DNA of 64,000 nucleotides. Origin: Gracilaria domingensis (Eukaryota > Rhodophyta > Florideophyceae > Gracilariales > Gracilariaceae). A program made the position numbers and the translations under genes. The notes beneath the pieces were generated by a model. That model was given only the letters and a program-made list of their open reading frames with translations. It did no database searches and had not been told where the DNA came from. Where the stretch lies: assembly GCA_022539475.1 (NCBI GenBank), contig VCMS01000023.1:186001-250000 (forward strand). The letters are read 5' to 3'. Each line of letters opens with the position of its first letter. The first letter of the stretch is position 1. Of this stretch, positions 21,479 to 31,281 are shown piece by piece.

Positions 21479-23674
21479 TTATTCTCCTGCTGAATCTGAA
21501 TCTCTGTCAAACTCGGGCATCCAATGCGAGTCCTCGACGAGAGAATTTCGAACCAAAGTCTTTATATCTAGTCGTTTGACACCTTCGGCTGGTTCTAGAT
21601 GGCTGTCATCATCAGACTCTTCATTGTCGGCATGTGCGCTTCCTTCTGTCGCATCAAGATTACGATCAGGCTCGGAGTTTGTCTCAACTTGCTCCGTTGC
21701 TTCAGAGCTTTGCCTACGTCCGTTTTTCTCTCCTTGAATGTCGCTCTTTTCAGAGATATCATGCTTCACTGAATTGCTTTCAATGTCATCTTCTGGTCGT
21801 ACAAGTCGAGCGGGACCTAGCTGAGGCACATCTGGCTCTGTTTCGAAGAGTCTGGGCGCTTCTTCTTCAGAGACGGGTGAAGCATCATCTCGTGAGATGG
21901 GCGTCTTTTGCCCTGCTTCGATTTGCTCACTATGATCATCTGATACCAACTCATCCTCCTCATGTAGAGACATAGCACTTTCCTCTTCTCTTAGTCTCAC
22001 TTCCTCCTGTTCAAGAGTTTGTGTATCTTCACTGTTGAGGGAGCTTTGCTGCGCTCGCTTCTCAGCTGGGAGGTAAACGAGGAAAGAAAAGTCAGTCTTG
22101 AAAGAACCTGGGTTCATACCGAGGGTTTTCTCGTACGTGCATATGTAGCTGTCAACTCTGTCCGCGAGAACTGTAACATGTGGAGTGGGGAAAAGCCAGA
22201 GGCCATGGTCATGGGCCCAGAGAACTGGTCTCGCAGAGATTGGCAGTGGGGTCAAATAAGACTGATCGCTCACAGTTTTCACCAAATGAGCGTGCATCAA
22301 CCCAGCCTCCGTCAGATCAGGTTTAACAGCGCAATGGCGAATCATTTTCTGCATGAGGTCGTCTCTCAGAACAACGATCTCTTGAGTGATAAAGCGAATT
22401 CGACATGGGTTGGTAGCAAGATGAACAGTTCCTGAACCCAGAGTTTCCACGAATCGCTTTGTGAACATTTGTGGCATCGGCGGTCGTGGGAGTACATTCC
22501 CCGGTCCTGGGTCGTTTGGTCCGGGGACTAAGACAAAAGTGGTTTTGTCGATTAGTTCCTCAAACTCGTCTTTGACCATGGCGCCCAACTCTCCAAATTT
22601 GTCGCACAGAGTTGACACATCATCTGGTTTTTGCCCAAATGGATGGGAAAGAAAATTGCCCATGAGAATTACGACAGCAGGAACAACGCCATCTTCAAGA
22701 AAGCCTTTCCAGATATGTCGCAGTCCAGCGAGAACGCGAGAGTTATCCAAAGCCACGTCTGAAATGAAAAGAAAGACCGTGTCCAAGCTCTGCTCTTCAA
22801 TCTTTAGAAGATCTGGAGTCTCACACATATCAAAACTTCCACCAAACAAGTTTGAATCTCGCCCAAGAGCCATAATAGTATCCTCACGCGACTCATGAGG
22901 GGGGGTTCCCATCGCTTGAACTTTGAATATTGGCTCTTCTCCTTTGCGCTCCGTAACTTGTCCTTGCGCTATAACAAAGCTACCTTCCGTATGCATTCCG
23001 GAGGTGACGAAAGCTTCTGACAGGTCTGCTTTTATAGTACCGTTGAGATCCTCCAAGTACCAGAACCCTTCTTCAAATTGCGTCAAAAGACCAAGTACTA
23101 ACTGATCCCCTTTACTTCCCGACAGACTTTCAATCCCAGTCAACTGAAAATAAGGGCTAGTGTCCGACATTGACAGCGACCCACTGGTTGGCGGCTTGAA
23201 CTTGGGGTTTCGGAGTGTTTTGCTGAGGATAAGTTCATATCGCGTGCGAAACATGTCACCTTTGAACTTCGCCGGAGCATTGGCGAGCGGTCTCTTGGGT
23301 GCCTCAATCCGTCTGCCCGCCGTCCTTGACTGCATTGTAGAAATTGCATGAGGTCGCCATCGAGGAACTGTTAATGTGTTAATCACCTCGATGCTTGCCT
23401 TCGCATCTTGCCTTCTTCTCTCTGTATCTCGTTTCAATCTCTCACCAATTGAAGCTGCCAACTCCCTGGTAAATATACCATCGACTGAACCACCGGGGCC
23501 GCTTAATAATTCAATTGATTTCTCGATGAAGTCAGGAAAGTTACCATCGACGATGTCCAGAGTATCGAAACTAGCATACAATTGTTCAAGCGCCCCAACT
23601 TGTACGACGAAACCGCGTTGCTTAAAGCAGCGGAGAGCCCTCTTGCGTTCCGAGTTTCCTATACGTCCCACCAT
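21479..23674 (-). CDS. POLE2: DNA polymerase epsilon subunit B (POLE2/Dpb2) with acidic tail
   Basis: This gene encodes the second subunit of DNA polymerase epsilon, which links the polymerase to the CMG helicase at the leading strand. From the ATG at 23674 the product has 731 residues; the frame is open 20 codons further upstream only from a GTG. The N-terminal helical domain (KRALRCFKQRGFVVQVGALE), the OB fold (QLVLGLLTQFEEGFWYLEDL) and the inactive phosphoesterase fold are clear. The fold shows FLFISDVALDNSRVLAGL, VILMGNFLSHPFGQ, FVLVPGPNDPGPGNVLPRP, FITQEIVVLRDDL and MNPGSFKTDFSFLVY. Human POLE2 stops soon after that last motif (527 residues). Here about 185 residues rich in Glu, Asp and Ser follow, without recognisable fold. 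Confidence 0.93.
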   Translation of the reverse strand: MVGRIGNSERKRALRCFKQRGFVVQVGALEQLYASFDTLDIVDGNFPDFIEKSIELLSGPGGSVDGIFTRELAASIGERLKRDTERRRQDAKASIEVINTLTVPRWRPHAISTMQSRTAGRRIEAPKRPLANAPAKFKGDMFRTRYELILSKTLRNPKFKPPTSGSLSMSDTSPYFQLTGIESLSGSKGDQLVLGLLTQFEEGFWYLEDLNGTIKADLSEAFVTSGMHTEGSFVIAQGQVTERKGEEPIFKVQAMGTPPHESREDTIMALGRDSNLFGGSFDMCETPDLLKIEEQSLDTVFLFISDVALDNSRVLAGLRHIWKGFLEDGVVPAVVILMGNFLSHPFGQKPDDVSTLCDKFGELGAMVKDEFEELIDKTTFVLVPGPNDPGPGNVLPRPPMPQMFTKRFVETLGSGTVHLATNPCRIRFITQEIVVLRDDLMQKMIRHCAVKPDLTEAGLMHAHLVKTVSDQSYLTPLPISARPVLWAHDHGLWLFPTPHVTVLADRVDSYICTYEKTLGMNPGSFKTDFSFLVYLPAEKRAQQSSLNSEDTQTLEQEEVRLREEESAMSLHEEDELVSDDHSEQIEAGQKTPISRDDASPVSEEEAPRLFETEPDVPQLGPARLVRPEDDIESNSVKHDISEKSDIQGEKNGRRQSSEATEQVETNSEPDRNLDATEGSAHADNEESDDDSHLEPAEGVKRLDIKTLVRNSLVEDSHWMPEFDRDSDSAGE

Positions 23675-24349
23675 GGTTTCGTGAACAAATCGTGAGCAAA
23701 TGGCAGTTGTCCCACGCAAAGAAGAAGCGATCACCCGTGCGTCTAATGAAAAGGGGCAGCACAGGCGTAAATTGGCGGGATTGTATGGTCCCGTCCAGCT
23801 GGTACGAGCCTAGGAGCACGTGTTCTCCCGCCAAAAAAATTGGTATGGCCTTCATTGCTGTATATTATGCATTACAGGGTATAATCGTTTTGGGTTTCTG
23901 GTGCCATTTCCTCCAAAGTACGTGTAGCCGAGTAGTAGGGAACGAGAATCTAAATGATCCAAGATGGGTCGGTATGTCCCGAGAATACTATGTGGAACAC
24001 CTCTATCCGCAAAGTTGGGAGCTTTGAACGCGGAAAGGGAAGCCTAGATGTGGAACGCAACTTTCCTAATCATGGACCATGGTTATGATGACGATGGTTC
24101 ATGATTAGCCAGGAACGACGTGTTCTACATCCAGGCTTCCCTTTCTGTCATGACAGACTGAAAGCTTCGTTTTTTTATCGACGGCGTTTTGCCTTTGTGT
24201 CTTACTGTTTGGTTTCGAACTCTGAACTCGAAACACTTCAACGGCAAGAGGTGGCTTCAAACTTTAAAGAGCGGGACGGTGATACGCCTTGCAACATGTA
24301 ACTATGCAAATTGCCTCGGGAATAGCTTTTCAATATACACAAGGATGGA
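23675..24349. other. Intergenic upstream of POLE2, with a foldback repeat
   Basis: This holds the POLE2 upstream region and then the inverted repeat described separately at 24033-24145. Out-of-frame remains of fragment E may begin near the end. No gene is supported. Confidence 0.4.
24033..24145. repeat. Foldback (MITE-like) inverted repeat
   Basis: Two imperfect arms of about 40-45 bases face each other. The left arm starts GAAAGGGAAGCCTAGATGTG and runs to AATCATG; the right arm, read on the other strand, starts GAAAGGGAAGCCTGGATGTA and runs to AATCATG. About 25 bases separate them, including ATGATGACGATGG. The arms differ by a few substitutions and small gaps. Such a compact foldback could be a MITE-like DNA element, a non-autonomous remnant, or a source of hairpin RNA. 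I see no clear target-site duplication. Confidence 0.6.
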
Positions 24350-25023
24350 GAGGAAATGTCAGATATGTATTGGACTCACAAAGTCTGGTTCTCAGCCTCC
24401 AGACGTCGGTGAGAAATCAGCCCCGTGCAGGATATTTCAGCGGTGCTCAGTGAAATTGGATCTGTTTGCTCAGTCGATGTACTATGGGTTCCTAGTCACT
24501 GCGGATTAGAGCGTAATGATTTGGTAGATGAATTGGCAAAGGAAGGACTTAACCTTCCAATGGACATTCAAATCTCCGTGCCCGTTGACTTTGCAGAGGT
24601 TAAGCGAAGGGTATCAACACGAAACAGGACGCAACCACTTCTGTCAAGTGTACCGCCGAACATAGAGAAACTGGTCTCGTTGCGAGAATCCGAGGTAGCG
24701 TTGTCTCAATTGTATGTGGGACACACTCTAACGTTGCATCCACTTGCAACATACCTTACTGGCAAGAGAGCAGTTTGCAAATGTCGTCCGGGGGTACTGA
24801 ATGACGTGGAACACTACGTGTTAAGATATCCGCTGAGGAAAGCGTCTAGAGTTATGTGCTTACCACCCCGTCACGATCGTCGAGGAATGAGTGTAGCGGA
24901 TATTATAAGGAAATGGCCCGATAGAGTGCTGGGTTTTCTAGTGAAAGAGCGTTTCTTTCAACAGAAACGCTCTGCAGTATGTAGGAATTAGACTACTGCG
25001 CCCGTTTTAGAGAGAGAGAGAGA
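24350..25023 (+). mobile_element. LINE fragment E (RNase H end, knuckle, hairpin, GA tail)
   Basis: This 5'-truncated LINE 3' end has one frame change in its RNase H part. The first segment reads RYVLDSQSLVLSLQTSVRN (third acidic position), and after a frame change near 24420 the frame 24425-24991 gives VLWVPSHCGLERNDLVDELA. It then carries the knuckle CKCRPGVLNDVEHYVLRYPL, in which the last Cys is Tyr. The end VLGFLVKERFFQQKRS carries a perfect 11-bp stem AGAGCGTTTCT/AGAAACGCTCT (24946-24956 with 24963-24973). A (GA)n tail lies at 25009-25022. The stem differs from that of fragment B by one compensatory A-T to G-C pair. Confidence 0.65.
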
Positions 25024-25889
25024 ATATGCAAGGGTACATAGAGGGAATTGTTCCGGTTCCTTTGAATTCTATTGGCGTAACCGGGAGTAAGTTTCGACAG
25101 TGTAAAACCATTAAGGCAAGAATGTGGATAGGTGATCCATACATCTTCGTAGCATGATTGTTTTTCCACGTCCGTCTGTTATAGATGAAGTGATGGGGCT
25201 CTTGCAGAGAAAGAAATTAACATGACTTCTGTAGGAGTATGAACTCTTGCATCAGAAGCTGCTTGGAGGAAGAGCCAGTTTGGACCAGATATATACACCA
25301 TTTATCTGAGGCTCGAGGGGATTGGACAGACGACCGCAGCTGACAGTCGAACCGGAAGAAGTTGGCCGCTGCGTAAAAGGTTTTATCAAGAAGACGAAGA
25401 CCATTTTGGTGTGGTTATTCAGAAGTGGATTTACCGACGAAGGCTCGAGAAGGAAAGAATCTCATATGAAGTTGCACAGAACTTGATTCACAGTATAGCT
25501 GTCAGACTAAAAGTATAGAGTCGTCTCATCATAACCTGCATGAGTGGGGTAATTAACTGAAGAACGAAGAATTACTTGTGAGCACTTTTTGGCACTTCTT
25601 CCCAAGATGTGTATCTCTGACTGAAAGCCACTGCCACCGGCCGTATATGTATGCTTCTGTGTCAGATACACGTATACTGGGCGTTACCCGCAACCGTCGG
25701 GGAAATAACAGGGTCGCTTGAGGATTCCTTATTCCGAAGTAACAGTGCTTCTGGCCAGCGTTCTGAAGTCTCTCACGGTGTGCTGGGTACATGATTTGTA
25801 GCTCTTCCGTACTTGCCCTGCCCCAGTTAGCATGTATTTCTGTCTTCTTTGCAGCCGCCATTAACTCAAAATGAGTATGTAGTTGTGTA
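25024..25889. other. Intergenic with one 92-codon open frame (25243-25518, +)
   Basis: No recognised gene. A stop-free plus frame at 25243-25518 has no ATG near its start and reads, in part, FGPDIYTIYLRLEGIGQTT and then DEDHFGVVIQKWIYRRRLEK. It looks more protein-like than chance and could be an exon or a gene remnant, but I find no family and no convincing splice partners. A minus frame at 25553-25903 just downstream of the HDAC stop shows no domain and is not counted. Confidence 0.3.
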
Positions 25890-27370
25890 TCAACTAGTGA
25901 CATCCATTAAGTGATCCCTTTCATCGTCGTAAAACTCTCCATCGGCCTGCCGTCTGTCAACCCTGGGTCGAACGTCGGGATTCTGCTCTTCTTCATCTTC
26001 GGAGACAAAATAGGTCGGCGGTACCTCTTGCATTTGAACTGAAGGCGCGGCACTCAAACAACGTAAGTTTTCCATCACTTTCACCTTTAGTTGCTCAATA
26101 TACCCACGGTTATTTTGGTCAACCATGTCGGAGTTCTTGGAAAAGTGAAGCCTGTGATCTGGTTCGAAGTACTGCCAGTAATCGTTGAAAGGAATTTGGT
26201 CATCTACTGCCGTATCCAAAAGCAAAGCTGTCTCGTACGCCCAACATCTCGCTACACTGCGAATGTTATATCCACCACCCCCTAGTACCAAAGTGGGTAA
26301 ATTGAAACTCTTCACAAACTGGACACACCTTCCGTGCCCTTTTATCGTTAGGTTGAAACATCCTAACCGATCATGCGCAAGAGAGTCAGCACCACACTGC
26401 AGCACAATGGCTGAAGGCCGAAACATTTCCATAACCTTCTGAATAATGGGCTCAAAAACCCGTTCGTAGTTATCGTCGTCAATCCCATCTTTAAGCGGAA
26501 AGTTGACCGCATAGTACTCCCCAGCGCCGGAACCTTTGTCCCAGACATCTCCGGTTCCAGGAAAGAACATGTCACCAAACTTGTGAAAGGACACTGTCAT
26601 AACACGATCTGTTACATAGAAAGCTTCTTCCACACCATCTCCATGATGGACGTCTATGTCGATGTACAGCACTCTTGGAAAGAACTTAAGCAACTCCAGT
26701 ATGGCTAGAACGATGTCATTTGTGTAACAAAAACCAGAAGCTTCCGACTTCTTCGCGTGATGAAGACCCCCAGCCCAGTTAATAGAAATATCGGAGGTGC
26801 CAGACATTAGTCTTCGTGCTCCATCGATACTTCCCCCCGTGTATAATTGGCAGAATTCAAATAAGCCGTCAAATAGGGGACAGTCACCACCTGATCTTCC
26901 AACGTTAAACTTTGTGAGTTGCTTCGTGAACTCTTGACAGTTATCCGGGGTGACTCTTTGCAAGAAATCAATGTAGTCCGCTGCATGAAATTGCCTAAAC
27001 TCATCCGGAGTTGCAAGTCTAGGCCGATATACATCCTGTTGGCAAGGGGAACATCTCAAAATAGTCAGAAGATATTGCCTTTAGCATTTCAGAGCTCGAA
27101 GTTTGGCGTTAACTTGATCTTACCATCTTTCGATAGAGCCCTACTCGGGAAGAACAGATATAATGGGTACAGGAAAGCCATATCTTCTTTGTCAGAAACG
27201 TTCGGTAGAATCAGGAAAATCCTATATTGCACCTCGTAATGAAACTTACCGTACGCGAGAGTTAAATTGTGAGTCATACTAAGTCGATGTGGTTTCATAG
27301 GATGGTGCTGGCCGTAGTAAAATCCTCCTATATCGTTGTCCATGAAATACGAAATACGTTTCTTTGTCAT
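25890..27370 (-). CDS. Class I histone deacetylase (RPD3/HDAC3-like), three exons with a 17-nt microexon
   Basis: This is a zinc-dependent histone deacetylase of the RPD3/HDAC1-3 class, 427 residues. Exons are 27370-27250, 27140-27124 (17 nt) and 27035-25890. Introns of 109 nt (GTAAGT...GAGTAG, phase 1) and 88 nt (GTAAGA...CAACAG, phase 0) separate them. The join gives LAYGLYRKMDVYRPR, which matches the conserved HDAC N-terminal segment exactly only when the microexon is included. Other motifs are [13 protein letters not shown], then [19 protein letters not shown], the Zn-binding [24 protein letters not shown] and [18 protein letters not shown]. The C-terminus is short and acidic as in HDAC3. 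The ATG at 27370 gives [13 protein letters not shown], the usual start of the fold; upstream codons are not conserved. Confidence 0.94.
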
Positions 27371-27899
27371 TTTGTTTCGCAATAATAAGCTCCTCTTGGC
27401 GAAGCAGTAGTATTCTCCCCTACTTTTCACTCTGCGATGTTGTTTCGAAATCGAACGGGGCGTGAAGGCAACGTTGACCAAAGATGAGACTGGCGCATCT
27501 AGACAGCCAATCCGCCAAAGCGTGCCATCGTACGAAACATGACCTTGCAATACATCTGCTCAAACAGCCATGTCTCACCAAAAAACAAAGTTAAAATTAT
27601 TACGGATCACGGTCGCTCGTTCACGTTAACACGCTGAAGGCAATTTCCAGCTAGCCGCCAAACTGTTCCCGGAGTGCCCCTCGTTCTCGGCTTGTTTCCT
27701 GGATCTGTATAGAGTGTAGAACTCACGCAGAACCCTACGTGTAGTGAATAGATTCATCGAAGACTGCGGGATACTCTGAACGCCAGAACAAGATTTAAAT
27801 TGCTTCATTTCGAGGGCTTGTTTGTCACAACCTTACAATTTCCTCGCATTTCGTTTAAACAAAGTTGTAAACAGTGCGCGCCTCTTCTCAACGTTTCGG

Positions 27900-28583
27900 A
27901 TGGCGTCTCCTCGAAAGGAAGAAGACAGAGAAATAGATGAAAGTGGGGATGAATATCAAGAAGACGATTTCAGCGAATCGTCGGAAGAGGATCCCACAGA
28001 CTTTGCGGAAAGAAAGCCAGACGAACTTCAAGCCGCAGAGATGGAAGCTCTGCGGAATGTGACAGAAGGAGATGTTGAGGGTGGGGACACAGAACTTATA
28101 TTGTTTCGGATTCCACGACATACGAGACTTAGAGGCGCTTTGAAGGATTCGAAATTTCACATTTCTGTTGCTGATAACGTAATTGGCAAGAAACTTGCGG
28201 TGTATCAAGGAAGTTATGTACTCCGGGATCGTGGAATAGGAAGATGTGAGCAGGTGCGTCCAATTTTCGTTACGGAAAGCGAAACTGGAAAGCCTTACTT
28301 GCAAATGGGTACGTCAAGTTCATTCATTCCTTTCAGAAGGACCTTCAGGACCGAAGGAGATGGCTGACTTTTCTTTTTTTTCTGTACAGGGAAAAAGTTT
28401 TCCCGGTTTTTCACAGTGACATTCGATATGAAACTGTCCAGTTTAAGTGATCAAAGGCCGATGCCAAGAATGTATCCGAAGACGAAGGAAGACTTGAAGC
28501 TCAAGTATCATCCACTCGGAAAAATCCTTCCTAATGAGCGCTCTCTCAACTCTGAAACTGGCGAAGCAAATCACATTAGCTAA
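27900..28583 (+). CDS. Unrecognised acidic-N-terminal protein, two exons
   Basis: This 200-residue product is made from exons 27900-28308 and 28390-28583, joined by an 81-nt phase-1 intron (GTACGT...TGTACAG) preceded by a T-rich tract. The ATG at 27900 is the first in frame. Residues 1-50 are Glu/Asp-rich. The rest looks folded: ELILFRIPRHTRLRGALKDS, then VYQGSYVLRDRGIGRCEQV, KKFSRFFTVTFDMKL and YPKTKEDLKLKYHPLGKILP. I do not recognise it with confidence. The opening strand (LILFRIP followed by a short loop and GxxL) faintly recalls the RNA polymerase I subunit RPA34.5/CAST, but the match is weak. It is divergent from the HDAC gene with about 530 bp between. Confidence 0.75.
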
Positions 28584-29455
28584 ATGGTCAGAGTGCAGAA
28601 GCGTTTTCTCCAGTGTATATTCTTCTTTCTATGGTACTATTTCATGTAGATGTCACCAACACGAAGTAGTACCATAATTTATGGTACTAGTGTCAGAGTT
28701 TTTCTTTACGTGTAGTTTTCTCTGTCCCGAACTAAGAGAGGTTTATCGCGCAGAGCGTTTACATCTGCGTTGATTCAACGAAGGTCAAAAACATCCCATA
28801 ACCCTTTTCCAAATAGACTCTCTCTCTCAAAGGTGGATCTTCATCCTTAAAGGCATCACAAATCCGAATATTTATCGAGCCAGTCGTTGATTATCTCTAT
28901 CATCGTGCGGAACTACGTTATTCAAATTCCTTTTAAACTTGTATTATGTTTCTTGTTGATTACTGTTGTCTTGATCGACATGATCACGACCAGTTTCTTT
29001 GCGATTGGCGCGTGTGCCTTGATGACTATCTATCGGGTTCGTATCCCTCTACTAGAGAGCGAACGAATCTATTTTATCTGTTGCAGCCTGCAACTTCAAG
29101 AAAGGGAACGAACAAAAGTGATGGTCAAAGCTTCATACATATTTATTCAATATGATTGGCTGACGAGGCGTACAGTACAAAGGCACCTGTACTGACGAGG
29201 CCCTCGCAGTGACGTTTTGTATTTTTCGCAGAGCCGAAAAGAAAAGCTGATCCCTGTGATAGTTTCATTAGTCAACGAGTCTTCAACTATTCATTCCAAC
29301 ATTCTCTCTATACGTGTGTAGTTATCTATCTACAGATAAATACTTAACGGCGTACAGCATATCCGCCTTCCGCTCTCCACAACTGGATCTCGTTTCTCCT
29401 CCATCAATTGCGTCGGGACCAGCGCGACAAATATTTGCTCACATCCCACAGTCTG
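28584..29455. other. Intergenic, with a short inverted repeat
   Basis: This is the region between the 200-residue protein gene and RRP43, with no supported gene. ATGGTACTA (28631-28639) pairs with TAGTACCAT (28667-28675), and a further ATGGTACTA follows at 28681. The hairpin lies 48 bp after the stop and could be part of the 3' untranslated region. Confidence 0.4.
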
Positions 29456-30334
29456 ATGGTCAACGAAGAAGCATATCGTAAAATACATCCACGCGAGTAT
29501 CTCAAGAGATTCATCGATAAGGACGTTCGTCCTGATGGAAGAACTCTTTCTACTGCAAGAGTTTTCAAACTGACAACCAGTTCCATTAGCACAGCCGTGG
29601 GATCTGCGCTAGTTAGACTCGGGAGCACAACTGTTCTTGCGGGTGTGGCTGCAACTCTGGTAAGGCCAGATCACGCAAATCCTGAAAAGGGGATTGTAAG
29701 TGTCTCAGTTGAACTTCTGTCGACCAGCTGCGGAGAATCCAGAAACGTACGGGCAGATGATGCACTGGTACTGACGGAATTTCTTCGCACTCTCATCAGT
29801 CCGCACATAGACTTGTCTAAGCTTTGCGTTGAGCCCGGCAAACTGGCTTGGAACTTGACCCTGACAGTTTACTGCGTTGATCATGACGGGAACTTAGAAG
29901 ATTCAGTTGTTCTTGCTGCAGTTGCTGCCTTTCGTGATGTGCGCTTACCTACTGTACGAATGACTGATGAGCAATCCAATGGAGTGGAGAAAGAATCCGA
30001 TAATGACTTGATGAAGACTGAGGACGAAGTCGAAGAAAATGCTTCTGTAGTCGCTGTTGTGTCGGCAAGAAGGACAGAGTCTCTCGAACTCGATAGTTTC
30101 CCACTGACTGTATCTTTCCAGATCTTTTGCGAGAAAGCTCTTATTGATCCATCAGCAGAAGAAGAGAAAGTTTGCACGTCAAGAGTTACAATCGTCATGA
30201 GACCTTCTGGAGAGCTAAAGGGGATTCTTAAGCCCGGAGGGCACAACCTCTCTGAAGAGCTGTGTAAGTCTTGCATAAGGCGGTCCAAGAAGAGAGTGGC
30301 GGAATACATGAAAGTACTCGGACCTTGCGGTTGA
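29456..30334 (+). CDS. RRP43: Exosome core subunit RRP43 (EXOSC8-like, RNase PH fold)
   Basis: This gene encodes a 292-residue RNase PH-fold subunit of the nine-member exosome ring, which threads RNA to the catalytic Rrp44/Rrp6. The ATG at 29456 starts MVNEEAYRKIHPREYLKRF, followed by DKDVRPDGRTL, the RPDGR motif of eukaryotic exosome subunits. Next come SISTAVGSALVRLGSTTVLAG, LRTLISPHIDLSKLCVEPGK and VVLAAVAAFRDVRLP. Phosphorolytic Arg residues are not preserved, as in eukaryotic ring subunits. RRP43/EXOSC8 is favoured over RRP42 or RRP45 because of the EYLKRFIDKDVRPDGR opening and the length. A frame extends upstream only from a TTG. It converges on the GT25 gene with 80 bp between stops. 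Confidence 0.87.
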   Translation: MVNEEAYRKIHPREYLKRFIDKDVRPDGRTLSTARVFKLTTSSISTAVGSALVRLGSTTVLAGVAATLVRPDHANPEKGIVSVSVELLSTSCGESRNVRADDALVLTEFLRTLISPHIDLSKLCVEPGKLAWNLTLTVYCVDHDGNLEDSVVLAAVAAFRDVRLPTVRMTDEQSNGVEKESDNDLMKTEDEVEENASVVAVVSARRTESLELDSFPLTVSFQIFCEKALIDPSAEEEKVCTSRVTIVMRPSGELKGILKPGGHNLSEELCKSCIRRSKKRVAEYMKVLGPCG

Positions 30335-30414
30335 CGGGTACTACGGATTAGTTTGATGACGCAAGGTGCTACAACTCTTGAGGTGTTGATACTTCTACAC
30401 GCCAAGTCAGATGC

Positions 30415-31281
30415 TTATACGCTTCGTGGTATCTGACTTCCTTTCAGTCGATTGCCTAATTGGCTCCCGTGATGTACACAGTTACCCCGCAATTCGTCCG
30501 AGAGTTCTCGAACGTTTTCAGGGCAACCAGGGGATATCTTTCCGTCCTCTGACTTCAAACAAGCATCAAGAGCGATAAATTTTGAGTTCAACGTATCTTC
30601 TCCTCTCTGTAATCTCTCTAGTTGAACATCCAGAGGAAATGTATACGAAGTTATTCTCGTAAGCAGAAACCGGATCCCATGTTGAGACAACATGTATGCG
30701 GCCGAACCCCACCCAGGTTCTGCTTTCGCCAATGTCCCAAACCATCTTTCGCGAAAAGGAGCATTGGCTGTCGGATGAATTCGAAGGTAGATGAAATGCC
30801 AATGCATATCATCTCGCTCACTGGAACCGAGGTGTGCGTCGAGCATGATTTGTGGAAGTCTTCGCACCAATGATGATGTCAATTGGACATCATCTTCCAT
30901 GACAACTATATGGGAATAGTTCTTGCGGAACGCGTCACGCCATACTCGAATGTGAGAAACTGTGCATGCGACCTGACCCCCAGAAATCGTTTCGTTTTCG
31001 GGCACGCCCAGTATGGGGATTGGAGGTTTGTGAAGGTTAATTTCATCGAACCGTGTTGCATAGAACGAAGTCACGTTAATGTTTTCTTGCCTAGCCCAAG
31101 CTCTGATATGATTCCATCGTTGCTCACATTGTCGCATGCCGATGACGTATATGGCATCCAGTCGATTGTTCATGTCTTCTGAATGAATGTGCTCGGGATT
31201 AGCTCGACAGGGAAACAGAATAGAGCATAGCACTACCCATATAGTACAAACGCCCTTCTTATCAAAGTTTATTTTCCACAT
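30415..31281 (-). CDS. Glycosyltransferase family 25 protein
   Basis: This 288-residue intronless gene encodes a family 25 glycosyltransferase, related to bacterial LPS galactosyltransferases and animal collagen galactosyltransferases. A hydrophobic N-terminal segment (about residues 9-25, VCTIWVVLCSILFPCRA) suggests a signal peptide or ER/Golgi anchor. The domain begins LDAIYVIGMRQCEQRW, continues ISGGQVACTVSHIRVWRDAF, and reaches IVVMEDDVQL, the acidic metal/sugar-nucleotide site. Later comes GWGSAAYMLSQHGIRFLL, also usual for GT25. Acceptor and sugar cannot be inferred. N-glycosylation sequons (NVT, NET, NYS) fit a secretory location. Confidence 0.88.
   Translation of the reverse strand: MWKINFDKKGVCTIWVVLCSILFPCRANPEHIHSEDMNNRLDAIYVIGMRQCEQRWNHIRAWARQENINVTSFYATRFDEINLHKPPIPILGVPENETISGGQVACTVSHIRVWRDAFRKNYSHIVVMEDDVQLTSSLVRRLPQIMLDAHLGSSERDDMHWHFIYLRIHPTANAPFRERWFGTLAKAEPGWGSAAYMLSQHGIRFLLTRITSYTFPLDVQLERLQRGEDTLNSKFIALDACLKSEDGKISPGCPENVRELSDELRGNCVHHGSQLGNRLKGSQIPRSV

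Noticed and set aside
25553-25903. 116-codon minus frame overlapping the HDAC stop
   Set aside because: No domain, and the HDAC frame ends at a natural C-terminus before it.
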